From Alphaproteobacteria bacterium (GTDB lineage Bacteria > Pseudomonadota > Alphaproteobacteria > Caulobacterales > Aquidulcibacteraceae): a stretch of 64,000 nt of DNA. Below are positions 1-9,255 of the stretch, piece after piece. The stretch spans positions 54,051-118,050 of the forward strand of contig JAIXQA010000043.1 in the NCBI GenBank assembly GCA_027485915.1, read 5' to 3'. Numbering within the stretch: position 1 is the first letter of the stretch; each line of letters starts with the position of its first letter. The translations under genes and the position numbers were made by a program. A model generated the notes under the pieces. The model worked only from the letters and a program-made list of their open reading frames with translations. It was not told where the DNA came from and ran no database searches.

Positions 1-1
1 G

Positions 2-142
2 AATCTGCCCTCAATCCCTGTCGCTGAGATTCTAGAGCAATTGTCCAGTAGTCTTTCCGAGCCCGGCTTCTGGATTGGCATAGGGGTGGCAGGAGCCTTC
101 ATCCTTGCCGCCAGCGAAATCCGCCGCCGTCGGGCACTCTAA
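2..142 (+). CDS. C-terminal end of a membrane protein (partial)
   Basis: An open frame enters from the left edge and ends at TAA 140-142, giving the last 46 residues of a protein. The visible part has one hydrophobic stretch of about 20 residues (FWIGIGVAGAFILAASE) followed by a run of four arginines, the usual pattern of a last transmembrane helix with a positive cytoplasmic tail. ABC-2 type permeases often end this way, but too little is visible to name a family. A strong intrinsic terminator follows 27 bases downstream, which supports this being the true 3' end of a transcription unit. Confidence 0.55.
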   Translation, partial: NLPSIPVAEILEQLSSSLSEPGFWIGIGVAGAFILAASEIRRRRAL

Positions 143-168
143 GGGTCGGCGAACCAACTCACCACCAG

Positions 169-199
169 GGCCATCGACCGTGTGTCGGTGGCCTTTTTT
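169..199 (+). terminator. Intrinsic terminator after the first partial gene
   Basis: A 10-bp stem (GGCCATCGAC at 169-178 with GTCGGTGGCC at 184-193, one T-G wobble) has a 5-base loop and is followed directly by six T residues at 194-199. It lies just after the partial gene ending at 142 and before the start at 224, so it separates the two transcription units. Confidence 0.85.
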
Positions 200-223
200 G
201 TCCCTTTCAACAAGGCCAAGCCT

Positions 224-919
224 ATGACCTCTCGCCCGCAATTCTGGACTTATGCTCGCCTTACCGGCCTCCTGCTTTTGGTGGTGACGCTGACCCATAT
301 GGCCGGATTTCAGATCGCTAGTTCTTTTGTTGTCGCTGGCGACTTTGCAGCGACGGGCGCAAAGATCGCCCATGACGAAGGACTCTATCGTTTGGCGCTC
401 CTCAGCTACAGCGCCTCCAGCATCTTAAGCGTCGCGCTAGCCATCACCTTTGCGCTGTGGATCGCACCGATCAGCCGATTAGGCGCGGGGCTTGTCCTCG
501 GCTGGCGTCTGTTTGAAGCCATCGCCTCGACCATGGCTTGGGCCATCCGCTTTGCCTTGGTCGACAATCAAATCAAGCCCAATCTTCTGGGACCAGCGGG
601 GGCAGAGGCGCTGCATCGCATCGGGCGCGATACCTCCAATGCGGCCTTTGACCTTGGGGCGATTGGACTGGCTTTGGCGACTTTGATCGGCTTCCTTATC
701 CTGTTTCAAGCGCGCAGCCTGCCGCGCCTTCTGTCCATCGTCGCGATGGTAGGTGCTATGCTCATTCTGGTGAGTTCCATCGTGACTTTAGGCTGGCCCG
801 AGACAGAAATTCCAAGCTCAATTGCTTTTGCCGTGACCTTATTGAGCAATTTGATCATCGGGGTTTGGATTTTGGTACGGGGTGACCGCTCACCACACGC
901 AAAGATGCTGGCACAATAG
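224..919 (+). CDS. DUF4386-type integral membrane protein
   Basis: This 231-residue protein has about six hydrophobic segments. The opening YARLTGLLLL pattern, the WRLFEA segment after the third helix and the overall length match the DUF4386 family of bacterial membrane proteins, whose function is unknown. I place the start at ATG 224 because the in-frame ATG at 182 lies inside the terminator hairpin at 169-199 and would not be on a separate message. Nothing in the neighbourhood (an arginine-catabolism gene downstream on the same strand) suggests a specific role. Family assignment is from recalled pattern only. Confidence 0.7.
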   Translation: MTSRPQFWTYARLTGLLLLVVTLTHMAGFQIASSFVVAGDFAATGAKIAHDEGLYRLALLSYSASSILSVALAITFALWIAPISRLGAGLVLGWRLFEAIASTMAWAIRFALVDNQIKPNLLGPAGAEALHRIGRDTSNAAFDLGAIGLALATLIGFLILFQARSLPRLLSIVAMVGAMLILVSSIVTLGWPETEIPSSIAFAVTLLSNLIIGVWILVRGDRSPHAKMLAQ

Positions 920-978
920 GCTTGACACCCAAGCCTATGTCTATAGCCCGTGATTGAAACACCTCACAGGGGTCGGTC

Positions 979-2316
979 TTGGCGTTTGAAGCAAATTTCG
1001 ATGGTTTGGTTGGTTTAACCCATAATTATGGCGGGCTCAGCACGGGGAATTTGGCCTCTGCGGCCAATGCAACCGCGGTGTCTCGCCCGAAAGAAGGTGC
1101 CCTTCAAGGCCTAGCCAAAGCCAAAAGACTTGCCGATGCGGGACTGGTTCAAGGCCTATTGCCACCCCATGAACGGCCGCATCTGCCCACGTTGAAAGCT
1201 ATTGGGTTTTCTGGTTCTGACGCCGATATCCTTGCGCAAGCTTGGCAGGCAGATCCAGCTTTGGTGCGCAATGTCTCATCTTCCGCACAAATGTGGGCGG
1301 CCAATGCGTCGACGGTGTCGCCTTCCGCTGATTGCGCGGATGGGCGTTTGCATTTCAGTCCAGCAAACTTACTAACCATGCCTCATCGGGCCTTGGAGGC
1401 CAGCCAAACCGAGCGCAGCTTGCGCGCAATCTTTGCCAATCCGAACCACTTCACCGTTCATAAGGCCCTACCCTATCAGCCCCTTTTTGCCGACGAGGGC
1501 GCTGCCAACCACATGCGCCTATGTGCCAATCATGGTGACGCAGGCGTGGAGATCTTTGTTTGGGGCCGCAATGGCTTTGGCCAACAGGAAACCCGCTTCC
1601 CGGCTCGCCAGACTCTACAAACAGGCGAAGCCATTGCGCGCCGTCATGGCCTTGCACCTGAGCGCGTCCTGCATCTTCAGCAAAGCCGGAAAGCGATTGA
1701 GGCTGGTGCTTTCCATAATGACGTGGTGGCCGTGGCGAGCCTGCAGGTCTTGTTCTGTCACGAGCACGCGTTCGAAGATCGACTGGGCGCCTATGAGGCG
1801 ATCAAACGGGCCTGCGATGGCCTGATGGAGGTGGCGATTGTAGAGGTAACAGAGGCCGATGTGCCTTTGGCGGACGCGATTAAATCCTATTTATTCAACA
1901 CCCAATTGCTGGCGATGCCCGGTGAAGACCGCTTGGTGCTCATCGCGCCCGAAGAGTGCCGCGAGAATGCAGCCACCCATGCCTATCTGGAAAAGCTGGT
2001 GGCCAGCAATGGACCGATCGGTCGAGTCCAATTCGTTGATGTGCGTCAGTCCATGCGCAATGGTGGCGGGCCAGCCTGTTTGCGCCTGCGGGTGGTGCTG
2101 GATGATGCCAAGCTGGAAGCGATCAGCGCGCGGGCTGTGCTCAATGAGGCCTTGTATAACGACTTGGTCGCGTGGGTGAACCGCCACTATCGCGAGACAT
2201 TGGGGCCAAATGATCTGGCTGACCCCAACCTCCTCCTTGAAGGGCGGACCGCCTTGGACGAGCTGACCCAGATCATGAAACTGGGCTCAGACTTCTATCC
2301 CTTCCAGCGCGGCTGA
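979..2316 (+). CDS. astB: N-succinylarginine dihydrolase
   Basis: AstB is the second enzyme of the arginine succinyltransferase (AST) pathway. It hydrolyses N2-succinylarginine to N2-succinylornithine, CO2 and two ammonia. The 445-residue product matches the family length and its N-terminal signature NFDGLVGLTHNYGGLS is intact. The catalytic residues known for this amidinotransferase-fold family are visible: Glu173 in ADEGAANH, His246 in FHNDVV and Cys367 in GGGPACLRLR. Translation starts at TTG 979, since homologues begin only a few residues before the conserved NFDGLVG and no ATG is near. The other ast genes are not in the window, so astB is either the end of a cluster or isolated. It converges with the AbgT-type transporter, whose stop codon is only 8 bases away. 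Confidence 0.95.
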   Translation: MAFEANFDGLVGLTHNYGGLSTGNLASAANATAVSRPKEGALQGLAKAKRLADAGLVQGLLPPHERPHLPTLKAIGFSGSDADILAQAWQADPALVRNVSSSAQMWAANASTVSPSADCADGRLHFSPANLLTMPHRALEASQTERSLRAIFANPNHFTVHKALPYQPLFADEGAANHMRLCANHGDAGVEIFVWGRNGFGQQETRFPARQTLQTGEAIARRHGLAPERVLHLQQSRKAIEAGAFHNDVVAVASLQVLFCHEHAFEDRLGAYEAIKRACDGLMEVAIVEVTEADVPLADAIKSYLFNTQLLAMPGEDRLVLIAPEECRENAATHAYLEKLVASNGPIGRVQFVDVRQSMRNGGGPACLRLRVVLDDAKLEAISARAVLNEALYNDLVAWVNRHYRETLGPNDLADPNLLLEGRTALDELTQIMKLGSDFYPFQRG

Positions 2317-2324
2317 ACGGCTTC

Positions 2325-3944
2325 CTATTTGGCCCCGGGCAGGCTGTAATGCACCGAGGCACCCGGTCCCAAAGGCCAGTCGAAATAGACCCAAGCCGCT
2401 GTCATCGCCATGCCAGCAACCATGAAGGCCAAAGCAAATGGCAACATCATGGAAAGAAGCGTGCCGACGCCAACATTCTTGTCCCATCGCCTACAAAAGG
2501 CGAGGACAAGCGGGAAGTAAGACATCAAGGGCGTGGCGATATTGGTATAGCTATCGCCCATTCGGTATGCCGCTGTGGTCATTTCAGGCGAGATGCCCAA
2601 AAGCATGAACATCGGCACGACGACAGGTGCCATCGCACTCCACTTCGCCGAAGCCGAACCAATGAACAAGTCTAAGAAAGACGAGAAGGCTTGGACGCAG
2701 ACGAGTAAGAAGGGGGCTGGCAGGCTCAATTCCTTCAAAGCGGCTGCCCCATTGATCGCAGCAATCGGGCCAAGGTTTGACCAGCTGAACATCGCGATGA
2801 AATGGGCGGCAAAGAAAGCAAAGACGATATAAGGGGCGAGCGAACGGATACCCTCATTCATCATGGAAACAACATCTGACGACGAGCGGATCGACTTGAC
2901 CGACACGCCAAACGCGATGCCGCCCAACAGAAAAATGAGTGTAAAGGCTGCAATCAGGCCCTGATAGAAGGGTTGCAACTGCGCTGTGCCCTTCTGGCTT
3001 TCATCAATCAGCGGGGTGAAACCAGGCCACAAGGACAGGGCCGCAAATAGGGCAATGACCAATAGCGCTGTGACCCCAGCCCAAGCGAGGCCACGCTTTT
3101 CTTCTGAGGTGACAACTGACTTGGCTAATTCCGCCTTCAGATCATCGTCGGGACTGCCCGTCCACGGCCCGAGACGCGGTTCTAAAACCCGGTCTGTGAT
3201 AAACCAGATGATCGGAGTGAAGAGAATAACGATGGCCAGAATGAACCACCAATTGCCCAAGGGGTTCATCGTCCAAGTCGGGTCAATGATGCGGGCGGCT
3301 TCTTGAGTAAAGCCGAACAAGAGCACGTCGAGCTGACCCGGCGTGATATTGCCGGCAAACCCACCAGAAACCGCTGCGAAAGCGGCGGCAATCCCCACCA
3401 GCGGATGACGGCCTGCGGCCGCATAGACCAAGCCGCACAAAGGAATGAAAACCACATAGCCCGCGTCTGAGGCATGGTGACTGGTCATGCCGATCAAGCA
3501 GACCACAGGGGTCAGAAAGGCGCGGGGCAAATCGCGTAGGCTGTTGCGGATCAAGGCGCTAAACAGGCCGGAACGTTCGGCCACCGCCGCACCCAGCATC
3601 ACGACCAAAACCACGCCTAAAGGCGCAAAGCCGGTCAGGGTACGTGGCATATCCACAATCAGCCTCTTGAGATTTTCTTCAGAGAACAAGCTAGTTGCGT
3701 CGAAGATCAGAAGCCCATCCTTCAGCACAGCGCCACTGGGTGGTTTCTCACCGGAGAAGGGTAGCGAGGCAGACCAGCCCAACGCAGAGCCAATCACGGA
3801 GAGCACCATTAAAAAGCCAATCAGCCAGACAAAAATCATGACTGGGTCGGGCAATAGGTTTCCGACACGCTCAACCCACGCTAGGAAACCGCGCTGGGTG
3901 TTTGGGACAGGCTTGGCGGGAGGCGTGGCTTGGGTCATAGACAT
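2325..3944 (-). CDS. AbgT family transporter
   Basis: This is an inner-membrane transporter of the AbgT family (p-aminobenzoyl-glutamate uptake or, in some members, sulfonamide efflux). About ten to twelve hydrophobic helices are present. Family hallmarks include [18 protein letters not shown] in the first half and [19 protein letters not shown] near the C-terminus, plus the inverted-repeat feature [17 protein letters not shown] chose the ATG at 3944 (MSMTQA); ATG 3938 is equally possible, and a further upstream ATG at 4001 adds a non-homologous leader. The gene is divergent from thiE. Substrate cannot be decided from sequence; the usual partner hydrolases abgA/abgB are not seen here. Confidence 0.9.
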   Translation of the reverse strand: MSMTQATPPAKPVPNTQRGFLAWVERVGNLLPDPVMIFVWLIGFLMVLSVIGSALGWSASLPFSGEKPPSGAVLKDGLLIFDATSLFSEENLKRLIVDMPRTLTGFAPLGVVLVVMLGAAVAERSGLFSALIRNSLRDLPRAFLTPVVCLIGMTSHHASDAGYVVFIPLCGLVYAAAGRHPLVGIAAAFAAVSGGFAGNITPGQLDVLLFGFTQEAARIIDPTWTMNPLGNWWFILAIVILFTPIIWFITDRVLEPRLGPWTGSPDDDLKAELAKSVVTSEEKRGLAWAGVTALLVIALFAALSLWPGFTPLIDESQKGTAQLQPFYQGLIAAFTLIFLLGGIAFGVSVKSIRSSSDVVSMMNEGIRSLAPYIVFAFFAAHFIAMFSWSNLGPIAAINGAAALKELSLPAPFLLVCVQAFSSFLDLFIGSASAKWSAMAPVVVPMFMLLGISPEMTTAAYRMGDSYTNIATPLMSYFPLVLAFCRRWDKNVGVGTLLSMMLPFALAFMVAGMAMTAAWVYFDWPLGPGASVHYSLPGAK

Positions 3945-4044
3945 CTCGGAAATCGTTGAAGGCGCGTCATGTGCCTGTTTCTCAGTGGCTGTGCATCTCA
4001 CAATGTTGGCATCTGTCCGACATATGTTCTATTCAGCCATCCTT

Positions 4045-4050
4045 TAGGAG
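4045..4050 (+). promoter_or_regulatory. Shine-Dalgarno fixing the thiE GTG start
   Basis: TAGGAG lies 10 bases before GTG 4061. It supports that GTG over the upstream ATGs in the same frame, which encode a leader unlike ThiE proteins. Confidence 0.6.
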
Positions 4051-4060
4051 CCAATCATTC

Positions 4061-4702
4061 GTGTCGGACCGTCCAAAATCGCGACTTTATCTCATCACGC
4101 CGCCGAAAATTGAAAATCTCGACCACTTTGCCAAGACCCTGCAGGGAGTCATAGAGGCTGGCGATGTGGCTTGCCTGCAATTGCGCCTGAAAGGGGCCAG
4201 TGATGCTGAAATCCTAGCCGCTGCAGCCGCAATCTTTCCCTTAGCCCAAGAGTTGGGGGTAGCATGCCTGGTGAATGATCGCGCTGATCTGGCCAAGCTT
4301 GCGGGCGCTGATGGGGTGCATATTGGACAGTCAGACGGCACCTTGGCAGCGGCGCGCAAACATGTTGGCAAGGATGGTATCGTTGGCGTCACCTGTCACG
4401 ACAGCCGCCACTTGGCGATGGAAGCTGCCGAAGCGGGGGCCGATTATGTCGCTTTTGGTGCCTTTTTCGACACCGCCACAAAAGCGGCACCAACACGCGC
4501 CAATGTGGACATACTTTCATGGTGGCAAGAGATTATGGAAATTCCCTGCGTCGCTATTGGCGGCATCACGCCAGATAATGGGGCAGACCTCGTGAGAGCC
4601 GGGGCGGACTTTTTGGCCGTTTCTGCCGGGGTTTGGTCCTGGCCATCGGGTCCGATCGCGGCAAGTGCTGCTTTTAAGGAGATGTTCGACGCATGCGCTT
4701 AA
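4061..4702 (+). CDS. thiE: Thiamine phosphate synthase (ThiE/TenI family)
   Basis: ThiE joins the pyrimidine (HMP-PP) and thiazole (THZ-P) moieties into thiamine phosphate in the cytosol. The 213-residue TIM-barrel protein shows the family landmarks: RLYLITP at the start of strand 1, LQLRLKGAS for the Mg/diphosphate region, [18 protein letters not shown], and the phosphate-binding AIGGITPDN near the C-terminus. The start is GTG 4061 with TAGGAG 10 bases upstream. Its last 10 bases overlap the following Sel1-repeat gene, so the two are probably co-transcribed. The LRLKG segment is slightly different from the LR.K of classical ThiE, so a TenI-like paralogue remains possible. Confidence 0.85.
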   Translation: MSDRPKSRLYLITPPKIENLDHFAKTLQGVIEAGDVACLQLRLKGASDAEILAAAAAIFPLAQELGVACLVNDRADLAKLAGADGVHIGQSDGTLAAARKHVGKDGIVGVTCHDSRHLAMEAAEAGADYVAFGAFFDTATKAAPTRANVDILSWWQEIMEIPCVAIGGITPDNGADLVRAGADFLAVSAGVWSWPSGPIAASAAFKEMFDACA

Positions 4703-5616
4703 CCCGTCTGCGCCAGACTTTATTCGCTTTAGCCCTTGTGTTGCCCGGGCACGCGATGGCGCAAGCCCCCGCAAGCCCGATGGCTCTTGAAGCGGAAGCC
4801 GATCAACGCGCGCTAGAAGCTGCCGTATCTGCCTTACGGGCTGGTCAGTATCGCGATGCGCTCAGCCTAGCTGAAAACTTGGCCTCGCGCGGCAATCCTA
4901 AGGCGGCAGCCTTAGCTGGGTCCATCTACGAGCAAAATCTGATTGATACGGCAACGCCAGAAGCCGCTGTGCGCTGGTATCGCCGCGCGGTCACCGGCGG
5001 CAATAGCGATGCCATGTTGGGCTTGGCGCGCTTAGGGCTGGCGCGAAAGGGCGGGTCAACCCCGAGCGAAGCGCTCACCATGCTGCAACGGGCCGCTGCC
5101 AATGGACGAAAAGAAGCCTTGGCCCCTTTGGGCGACTTATTTCTTTCCGGTGCGGCTGGGCCAAAGGATCGTACACGGGCTGCAAGCATTTATGCTCAGG
5201 CCGCTGCCTTTGGCGATGCTGATGCTGCCTATGCAGCAGGCATCCTCTATGCCGATGGCGACCCAGATCCCATGGACGATCCCTTGAAGGCCATCAACTA
5301 TCTCCGTCAGGCCGCCCAAGCTGGGCGTGCCGATGCCTCGGCGGATTATGGGCTGATGCTCTATCAGGGTCGGGGTGTCGCACGCGATCTGAAAGGGGCT
5401 GCGCAATGGTTTAAGGCAGCAGCTGAAGGCGGGGACCTCGATGGGGCTTTTTATTGGGCTTTGGTCAATGCCAAGGGCGAAGGAACGCCGCAGAACCTTG
5501 AGCTTGCTGTCCAATGGGCTCGTGTTTCCAAAGGCTCTTCTCCCGACGCCGACCGCCTGTTAGCGCAGTTGGAGACCATCGCCGCCAAACCAAAACCAGC
5601 TACCAGCAAGCCCTGA
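4693..5616 (+). CDS. Secreted Sel1-like (TPR) repeat protein
   Basis: The 307-residue product begins with a typical Sec signal peptide (Arg-rich start, hydrophobic core, then HAMAQA with likely cleavage after Ala), so it acts in the periplasm or at the envelope. The mature part consists of Sel1-type helical repeats of about 36 residues, visible from the recurring A..WYRRA..GG...A and [11 protein letters not shown] units and the G.G.....AA linkers. Such solenoids bind partner proteins. The start overlaps the end of thiE by 10 bases. A specific partner cannot be named. Confidence 0.85.
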   Translation: MRLTRLRQTLFALALVLPGHAMAQAPASPMALEAEADQRALEAAVSALRAGQYRDALSLAENLASRGNPKAAALAGSIYEQNLIDTATPEAAVRWYRRAVTGGNSDAMLGLARLGLARKGGSTPSEALTMLQRAAANGRKEALAPLGDLFLSGAAGPKDRTRAASIYAQAAAFGDADAAYAAGILYADGDPDPMDDPLKAINYLRQAAQAGRADASADYGLMLYQGRGVARDLKGAAQWFKAAAEGGDLDGAFYWALVNAKGEGTPQNLELAVQWARVSKGSSPDADRLLAQLETIAAKPKPATSKP

Positions 5617-5681
5617 ATTCAGCCTGTTTCTGGCTCCTAAATCGATTCACAAACAAGCCGTGCATGTGGTAGACCAAGCAG

Positions 5682-8120
5682 GTGTTAGCACCAACCACCC
5701 CTCCCCTGTCGACGCGGCGCGCCCTTGCGAAGACCATTCGCGCGGATGCGATGGTAAAAGGGCTGCGAACGCTCTGGCCGCCTTTGTGTCTCTTGGCTAG
5801 TGTCGGGGCAGCAGGCAGCTACTTAGAAGGCTTACCACCAGCATTGGTATCGGCCTTGGCAGGTCTGACATGGTTGTTCAGCGCTTATTTGTTTTGGCGT
5901 GGCTGGCACGTCTTCCACCCCATGACGGAGTACGAAGCCGGTCGCGTCTTGGAGAAAGCCGCTGGCCTAGAAGAATTACGTCCGCTGACAGGTGGCGAAG
6001 ACCGGCGGATCAGCGGCGATGACGCTCTCTGGTCTTGGCACCAACGTCGCTTGATTGAAGCAGCAGCGGCTTTATCCACCCCTGTGAAGCCGAAGCTAAA
6101 CTGGCAAGACGCTTCGAAGGCGTTCGTTTTGATTGTGGCGCTCGGGCTTTGCTGGTTGAACCCCTTGGCGACTGCACGCGCCCTGACGTTTGATCTGTCA
6201 CCCTTGATGGGCGACAGTGATCTTGTCGTTGAAGTATGGGCCGAACCGCCCAGCTATACGGGCTTGCCCCTTATCCGACTTGACCGCGACCAAAGCGAGG
6301 CAGCTTTACCTTTAGGGTCGCGCATCACGGCCCGTGTCGACGGCGCGCGCGGTGCGCCTGTACTGCGGGGACCATCCCGCACAGCGCGGCTAAAGCCAGC
6401 GCAAGGCGCAGCCTGGCAAGGCCAAATTGAGATCACCCGTTCTGGCACCTTGAAACTTGATCGCCTCGGGACGCGAGCACAGTGGCATATAGAAGCCACC
6501 CCAGATCAGAAGCCTCAGCTAACTTTACCCAATCCGATCCAGATTGATCCAAAAGGGCGGCTGGATGTTTCCTTTCAAGCCAGCGATGACTATGGCTTGG
6601 CCGCAGCCTTTGTGCGCATCCGGCCAATGAAGGTGCCGGAAGGTCTGGCTGGGCGCTCGGTCTTTGATACACCCATCCCGTTGGAGGGGGCCACGGGTGA
6701 AAATGGGGCAAGGCGAGTCTTTGTGGAAGTCGCCGATCACCCGCTGACTGGGCTTCAAGTTGAGGCGCAGGTCGTTGTGCGCGACGGCTTGGGGCAGGAA
6801 ACAGCATCTAAGCCAACCAGACTGACCTTGCCGGAACGAAATTGGCAATCCAGCCTCGCTGGTGCCTTGCAAGAGGTAAGGTTGATGATTTTGCGCGAAG
6901 CGCGGCCCTATCAACGCCCCTTGCCGCGCTTTGCCACTTTGCTTGAGCCTATTGACGATGGCGGGCCAAAAACCGACGCGGTCTATTTGGGGCCCATCAA
7001 GCTAGACTTGACCGACCCGCAGCCCGGTGCCCCACAGGGTATTGCGAAGGCAACCCGTCATCTTGAAGCCATTGCCGAAGCGATGGCGCAACTGGGCTTG
7101 AGCGACCTTGGTCAATTGAGCCTGCATTATACGCTGGAGCGCTTGCGCCTCGCGCGCACGGTGGCTGATGCCCACAGCGTGGCCCCTCTCTTATGGCAAA
7201 TGGCTTTGCAGATTGAAGCCAGCAACCAAACCCCCGCCCAACAGAAGATCGCCCAAGCACGCGAGGCCTTGAAACAAGCGCTCGAGCAAGGTGCGTCGCC
7301 CGAGCAAATCCAGCAATTGACGCAAGAGCTGCGCGAAGCGGTGGGTGAGCGTCTGCAGGAATTGGCCCAGCAGGGTGCTTCGGGTGAAGGGGGCGAGCAA
7401 GATACATCAGGCCCCGAAATTAGTGCCGGTGATCTGGAAGATCGCCTGCGAGAGCTAGAAGAATCGGGCAGCTCAGGCGCACGCGAAGACGCCTTGGCGC
7501 AATTAGATCAGCTCGATGAGCTGCTCGAAAATCTCCAACCGGGCAGCTCCGGGCCAGGCGAGGGGCAAGCTGAGGGTCAGGGCCAAGGCGGGCCTCTGGA
7601 CAATGCGATGCGCCAGCAGAGGTCGCTTTCGGATCAAACAGAACAATTGGGGGAAACCTCGCCTTCAGATCAATCACAAAGAACGGCAGAAGACCTTGCC
7701 AACCAACAAGAAGGCTTGGCCGATGCATTGGGGGGCAATACCCAGAGTGATCCATCGAAAGAGGAAAGCGCAGAAAATCAGAATAAGCGCCAAGCAGCCG
7801 AGGCCATGCGGGAGGCTGCTCAAGCCCTAAGAGACGGTGATCTTAACCGCGCCCAAGATGCGCAGTCCCGTGCCATGCAAGCCTTGCGACAAGCAGCGGA
7901 ATCCAACCCACAGGGTCAAGCATCCGGGTCGGGTGGACCCGAAGACCCCTTAGGCCGGACGCTCCCGAAACAGGACGACGGCAAGGCCACCAAAGTCCCG
8001 GATGCCGTTGAAAAGCGGCGCGCTCGTGATGTGCGCGATGAATTGCGACGTCGCCAAGCTGATCCCCAACGCGACAAAAACGAACGTGACTATATTGACC
8101 GACTTTTGCAGGAACGCTAG
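5682..8120 (+). CDS. TIGR02302/DUF4175 family membrane protein
   Basis: This 812-residue protein belongs to an alphaproteobacterial family of unknown function (TIGR02302, DUF4175). Residues about 30-70 form a hydrophobic hairpin of two membrane segments, followed by a third near 145. A beta-rich periplasmic region follows (about 180-390), with EVWAEPPSYTGLPL as a family landmark. The last 300 residues are highly charged and rich in Gln, Glu, Gly and Ser, with long helices. The start is taken as GTG 5682; no clear Shine-Dalgarno is visible, so a nearby alternative is possible. Family members often sit close to genes of core metabolism without a known link. Confidence 0.85.
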   Translation: MLAPTTPPLSTRRALAKTIRADAMVKGLRTLWPPLCLLASVGAAGSYLEGLPPALVSALAGLTWLFSAYLFWRGWHVFHPMTEYEAGRVLEKAAGLEELRPLTGGEDRRISGDDALWSWHQRRLIEAAAALSTPVKPKLNWQDASKAFVLIVALGLCWLNPLATARALTFDLSPLMGDSDLVVEVWAEPPSYTGLPLIRLDRDQSEAALPLGSRITARVDGARGAPVLRGPSRTARLKPAQGAAWQGQIEITRSGTLKLDRLGTRAQWHIEATPDQKPQLTLPNPIQIDPKGRLDVSFQASDDYGLAAAFVRIRPMKVPEGLAGRSVFDTPIPLEGATGENGARRVFVEVADHPLTGLQVEAQVVVRDGLGQETASKPTRLTLPERNWQSSLAGALQEVRLMILREARPYQRPLPRFATLLEPIDDGGPKTDAVYLGPIKLDLTDPQPGAPQGIAKATRHLEAIAEAMAQLGLSDLGQLSLHYTLERLRLARTVADAHSVAPLLWQMALQIEASNQTPAQQKIAQAREALKQALEQGASPEQIQQLTQELREAVGERLQELAQQGASGEGGEQDTSGPEISAGDLEDRLRELEESGSSGAREDALAQLDQLDELLENLQPGSSGPGEGQAEGQGQGGPLDNAMRQQRSLSDQTEQLGETSPSDQSQRTAEDLANQQEGLADALGGNTQSDPSKEESAENQNKRQAAEAMREAAQALRDGDLNRAQDAQSRAMQALRQAAESNPQGQASGSGGPEDPLGRTLPKQDDGKATKVPDAVEKRRARDVRDELRRRQADPQRDKNERDYIDRLLQER

Positions 8121-8135
8121 CCCGTTAAAATGTTC

Positions 8136-8141
8136 TTGACA
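8136..8141 (+). promoter_or_regulatory. Candidate -35 box of the tetR gene
   Basis: TTGACA is a perfect -35 hexamer. About 18 bases downstream CAGTAT (8160-8165) is a poor -10 candidate. If used, transcription would begin about 8172, next to ATG 8173, giving a nearly leaderless message. The -10 call is weak. Confidence 0.35.
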
Positions 8142-8154
8142 GCATCACTGCCAT

Positions 8155-8175
8155 CATGACAGTATGACTGTCATG
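8155..8175. promoter_or_regulatory. Palindromic operator over the tetR start codon
   Basis: CATGACAGT and ACTGTCATG form a perfect 9-bp inverted repeat with a 3-bp centre that includes the ATG at 8164. The size and symmetry suit a TetR-family dimer, and the position between the -35 box and the coding start suits autorepression. The binding itself is inferred. Confidence 0.65.
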
Positions 8176-8763
8176 AATGAGACTTTGACCAAATCCCATC
8201 GCGACCGCCAACGTGACGCTACCGCTGAGATCATCTTGGCAGCGGTCGGGCGGTGCTTGGAAGATGTGGAGTTGGCAGACCTGACCTTCACCCAAGTTGC
8301 CCGGGTTGCGGGCTTGGGTGAACGGACAATTTATCGTCACTTCCCAAATAAAGAAGCCCTGTTGGATGGCTGGTGGCGCGCCCATAAGTCGCGGCTGGAC
8401 CAAGAGGCCTTCCCAGACACGCTGGCTGCACTGCTTGCCTTTCCGGTGAAGGCCTTCCCCGCCTTTGATGAGGAAGCCGAGATCATGCGCGGCGCTGTCC
8501 TCTCCCCACAAGGTCGGGCCATGACCCTTGCGCGCAATGAAGAACGGCAAGCAGCAATCCGCCGCGCTGTGCAAGCAGAGCTTGGCCCGGAAGCTTCGGA
8601 AGAGACGGTGCTAACCGTGTGCGCCAGCGTGCAACTTTTCCAATCTGCAACCGCTTGGCTTACCATGCGGGACTATTGGGATCTGAAGGGCGACCAGTCT
8701 GGGCAGATCGCGCGACGCGCCATCCAAGCCATTTTTTCTGCCGCACGTGAAGGCACTTTGTAG
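8164..8763 (+). CDS. TetR/AcrR family transcriptional regulator
   Basis: The 199-residue protein has the TetR architecture: an N-terminal helix-turn-helix (FTQVARVAGLGERTIYRHF with the typical IYRHFPNKEAL end of the DNA-binding domain, about residues 38-68) and a variable C-terminal ligand-binding helical domain. ATG 8164 or ATG 8173 could be the start; both lie in the perfect palindrome at 8155-8175, which argues for autoregulation. The two downstream genes on the same strand (8773-9240 and 9256-10002) have close spacing and may be its regulon. The effector is unknown. Confidence 0.9.
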   Translation: MTVMNETLTKSHRDRQRDATAEIILAAVGRCLEDVELADLTFTQVARVAGLGERTIYRHFPNKEALLDGWWRAHKSRLDQEAFPDTLAALLAFPVKAFPAFDEEAEIMRGAVLSPQGRAMTLARNEERQAAIRRAVQAELGPEASEETVLTVCASVQLFQSATAWLTMRDYWDLKGDQSGQIARRAIQAIFSAAREGTL

Positions 8764-8772
8764 GAGTATCCA

Positions 8773-9240
8773 ATGATTTTACATGCCTCTATTTCCGCGA
8801 TCGACCCGAGGCATGTGGCTGAGGTGCTTGCCGAACTTTGGGAGGGGGAGGCCCTGCCCTTTGCCCCAGTTTCCGGAGCGTGGATTGCCATGGCAGGGGA
8901 CGAGCGTGGTACCGGGATCGAGGTTTACCCCAAAGGCCGCGCCCTGATCCCCGGTTCTGGCGATGCCATGTTTGACACCACCGATCTCGATCATCCATCT
9001 TGCTATGGCGCAACCCATTTGGCAATCCAATGCCACAAGAACCAAGACGCAATTCAGGCCATAGCCGAGCGCGAAGGCTGGCGGTCGGTCCGCTGCTCGC
9101 GCGGTGGCATGTTTGATGTCATCGAATTTTGGATTGAAAATGCCACTATGATTGAAGTCCTGACTTCTGAAATGCAGACGGATTATCAAGCCACGTCATC
9201 GATTGAGGCTTGGCGCGAAGCCATCGGCCAGATGGCTTGA
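8773..9240 (+). CDS. Small protein of unknown function, VOC-like pattern
   Basis: The 155-residue protein has no signal peptide or membrane segment. Alternating strands and a pattern such as GATHLAIQ followed by EFWIENATMIEVL recall vicinal-oxygen-chelate (glyoxalase/bleomycin) folds, but metal ligands cannot be assigned with confidence. It starts 9 bases after tetR and is followed by a membrane protein 15 bases on, so the three are probably one operon under the tetR palindrome. I cannot give it a specific function. Confidence 0.7.
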   Translation: MILHASISAIDPRHVAEVLAELWEGEALPFAPVSGAWIAMAGDERGTGIEVYPKGRALIPGSGDAMFDTTDLDHPSCYGATHLAIQCHKNQDAIQAIAEREGWRSVRCSRGGMFDVIEFWIENATMIEVLTSEMQTDYQATSSIEAWREAIGQMA

Positions 9241-9243
9241 ATT

Positions 9244-9249
9244 AGGGGG
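9244..9249 (+). promoter_or_regulatory. Shine-Dalgarno choosing ATG 9256 over ATG 9250
   Basis: AGGGGG abuts ATG 9250 with no spacer but lies 6 bases from ATG 9256, so the second ATG is the better start for the membrane protein. Confidence 0.55.
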
Positions 9250-9255
9250 ATGGGA

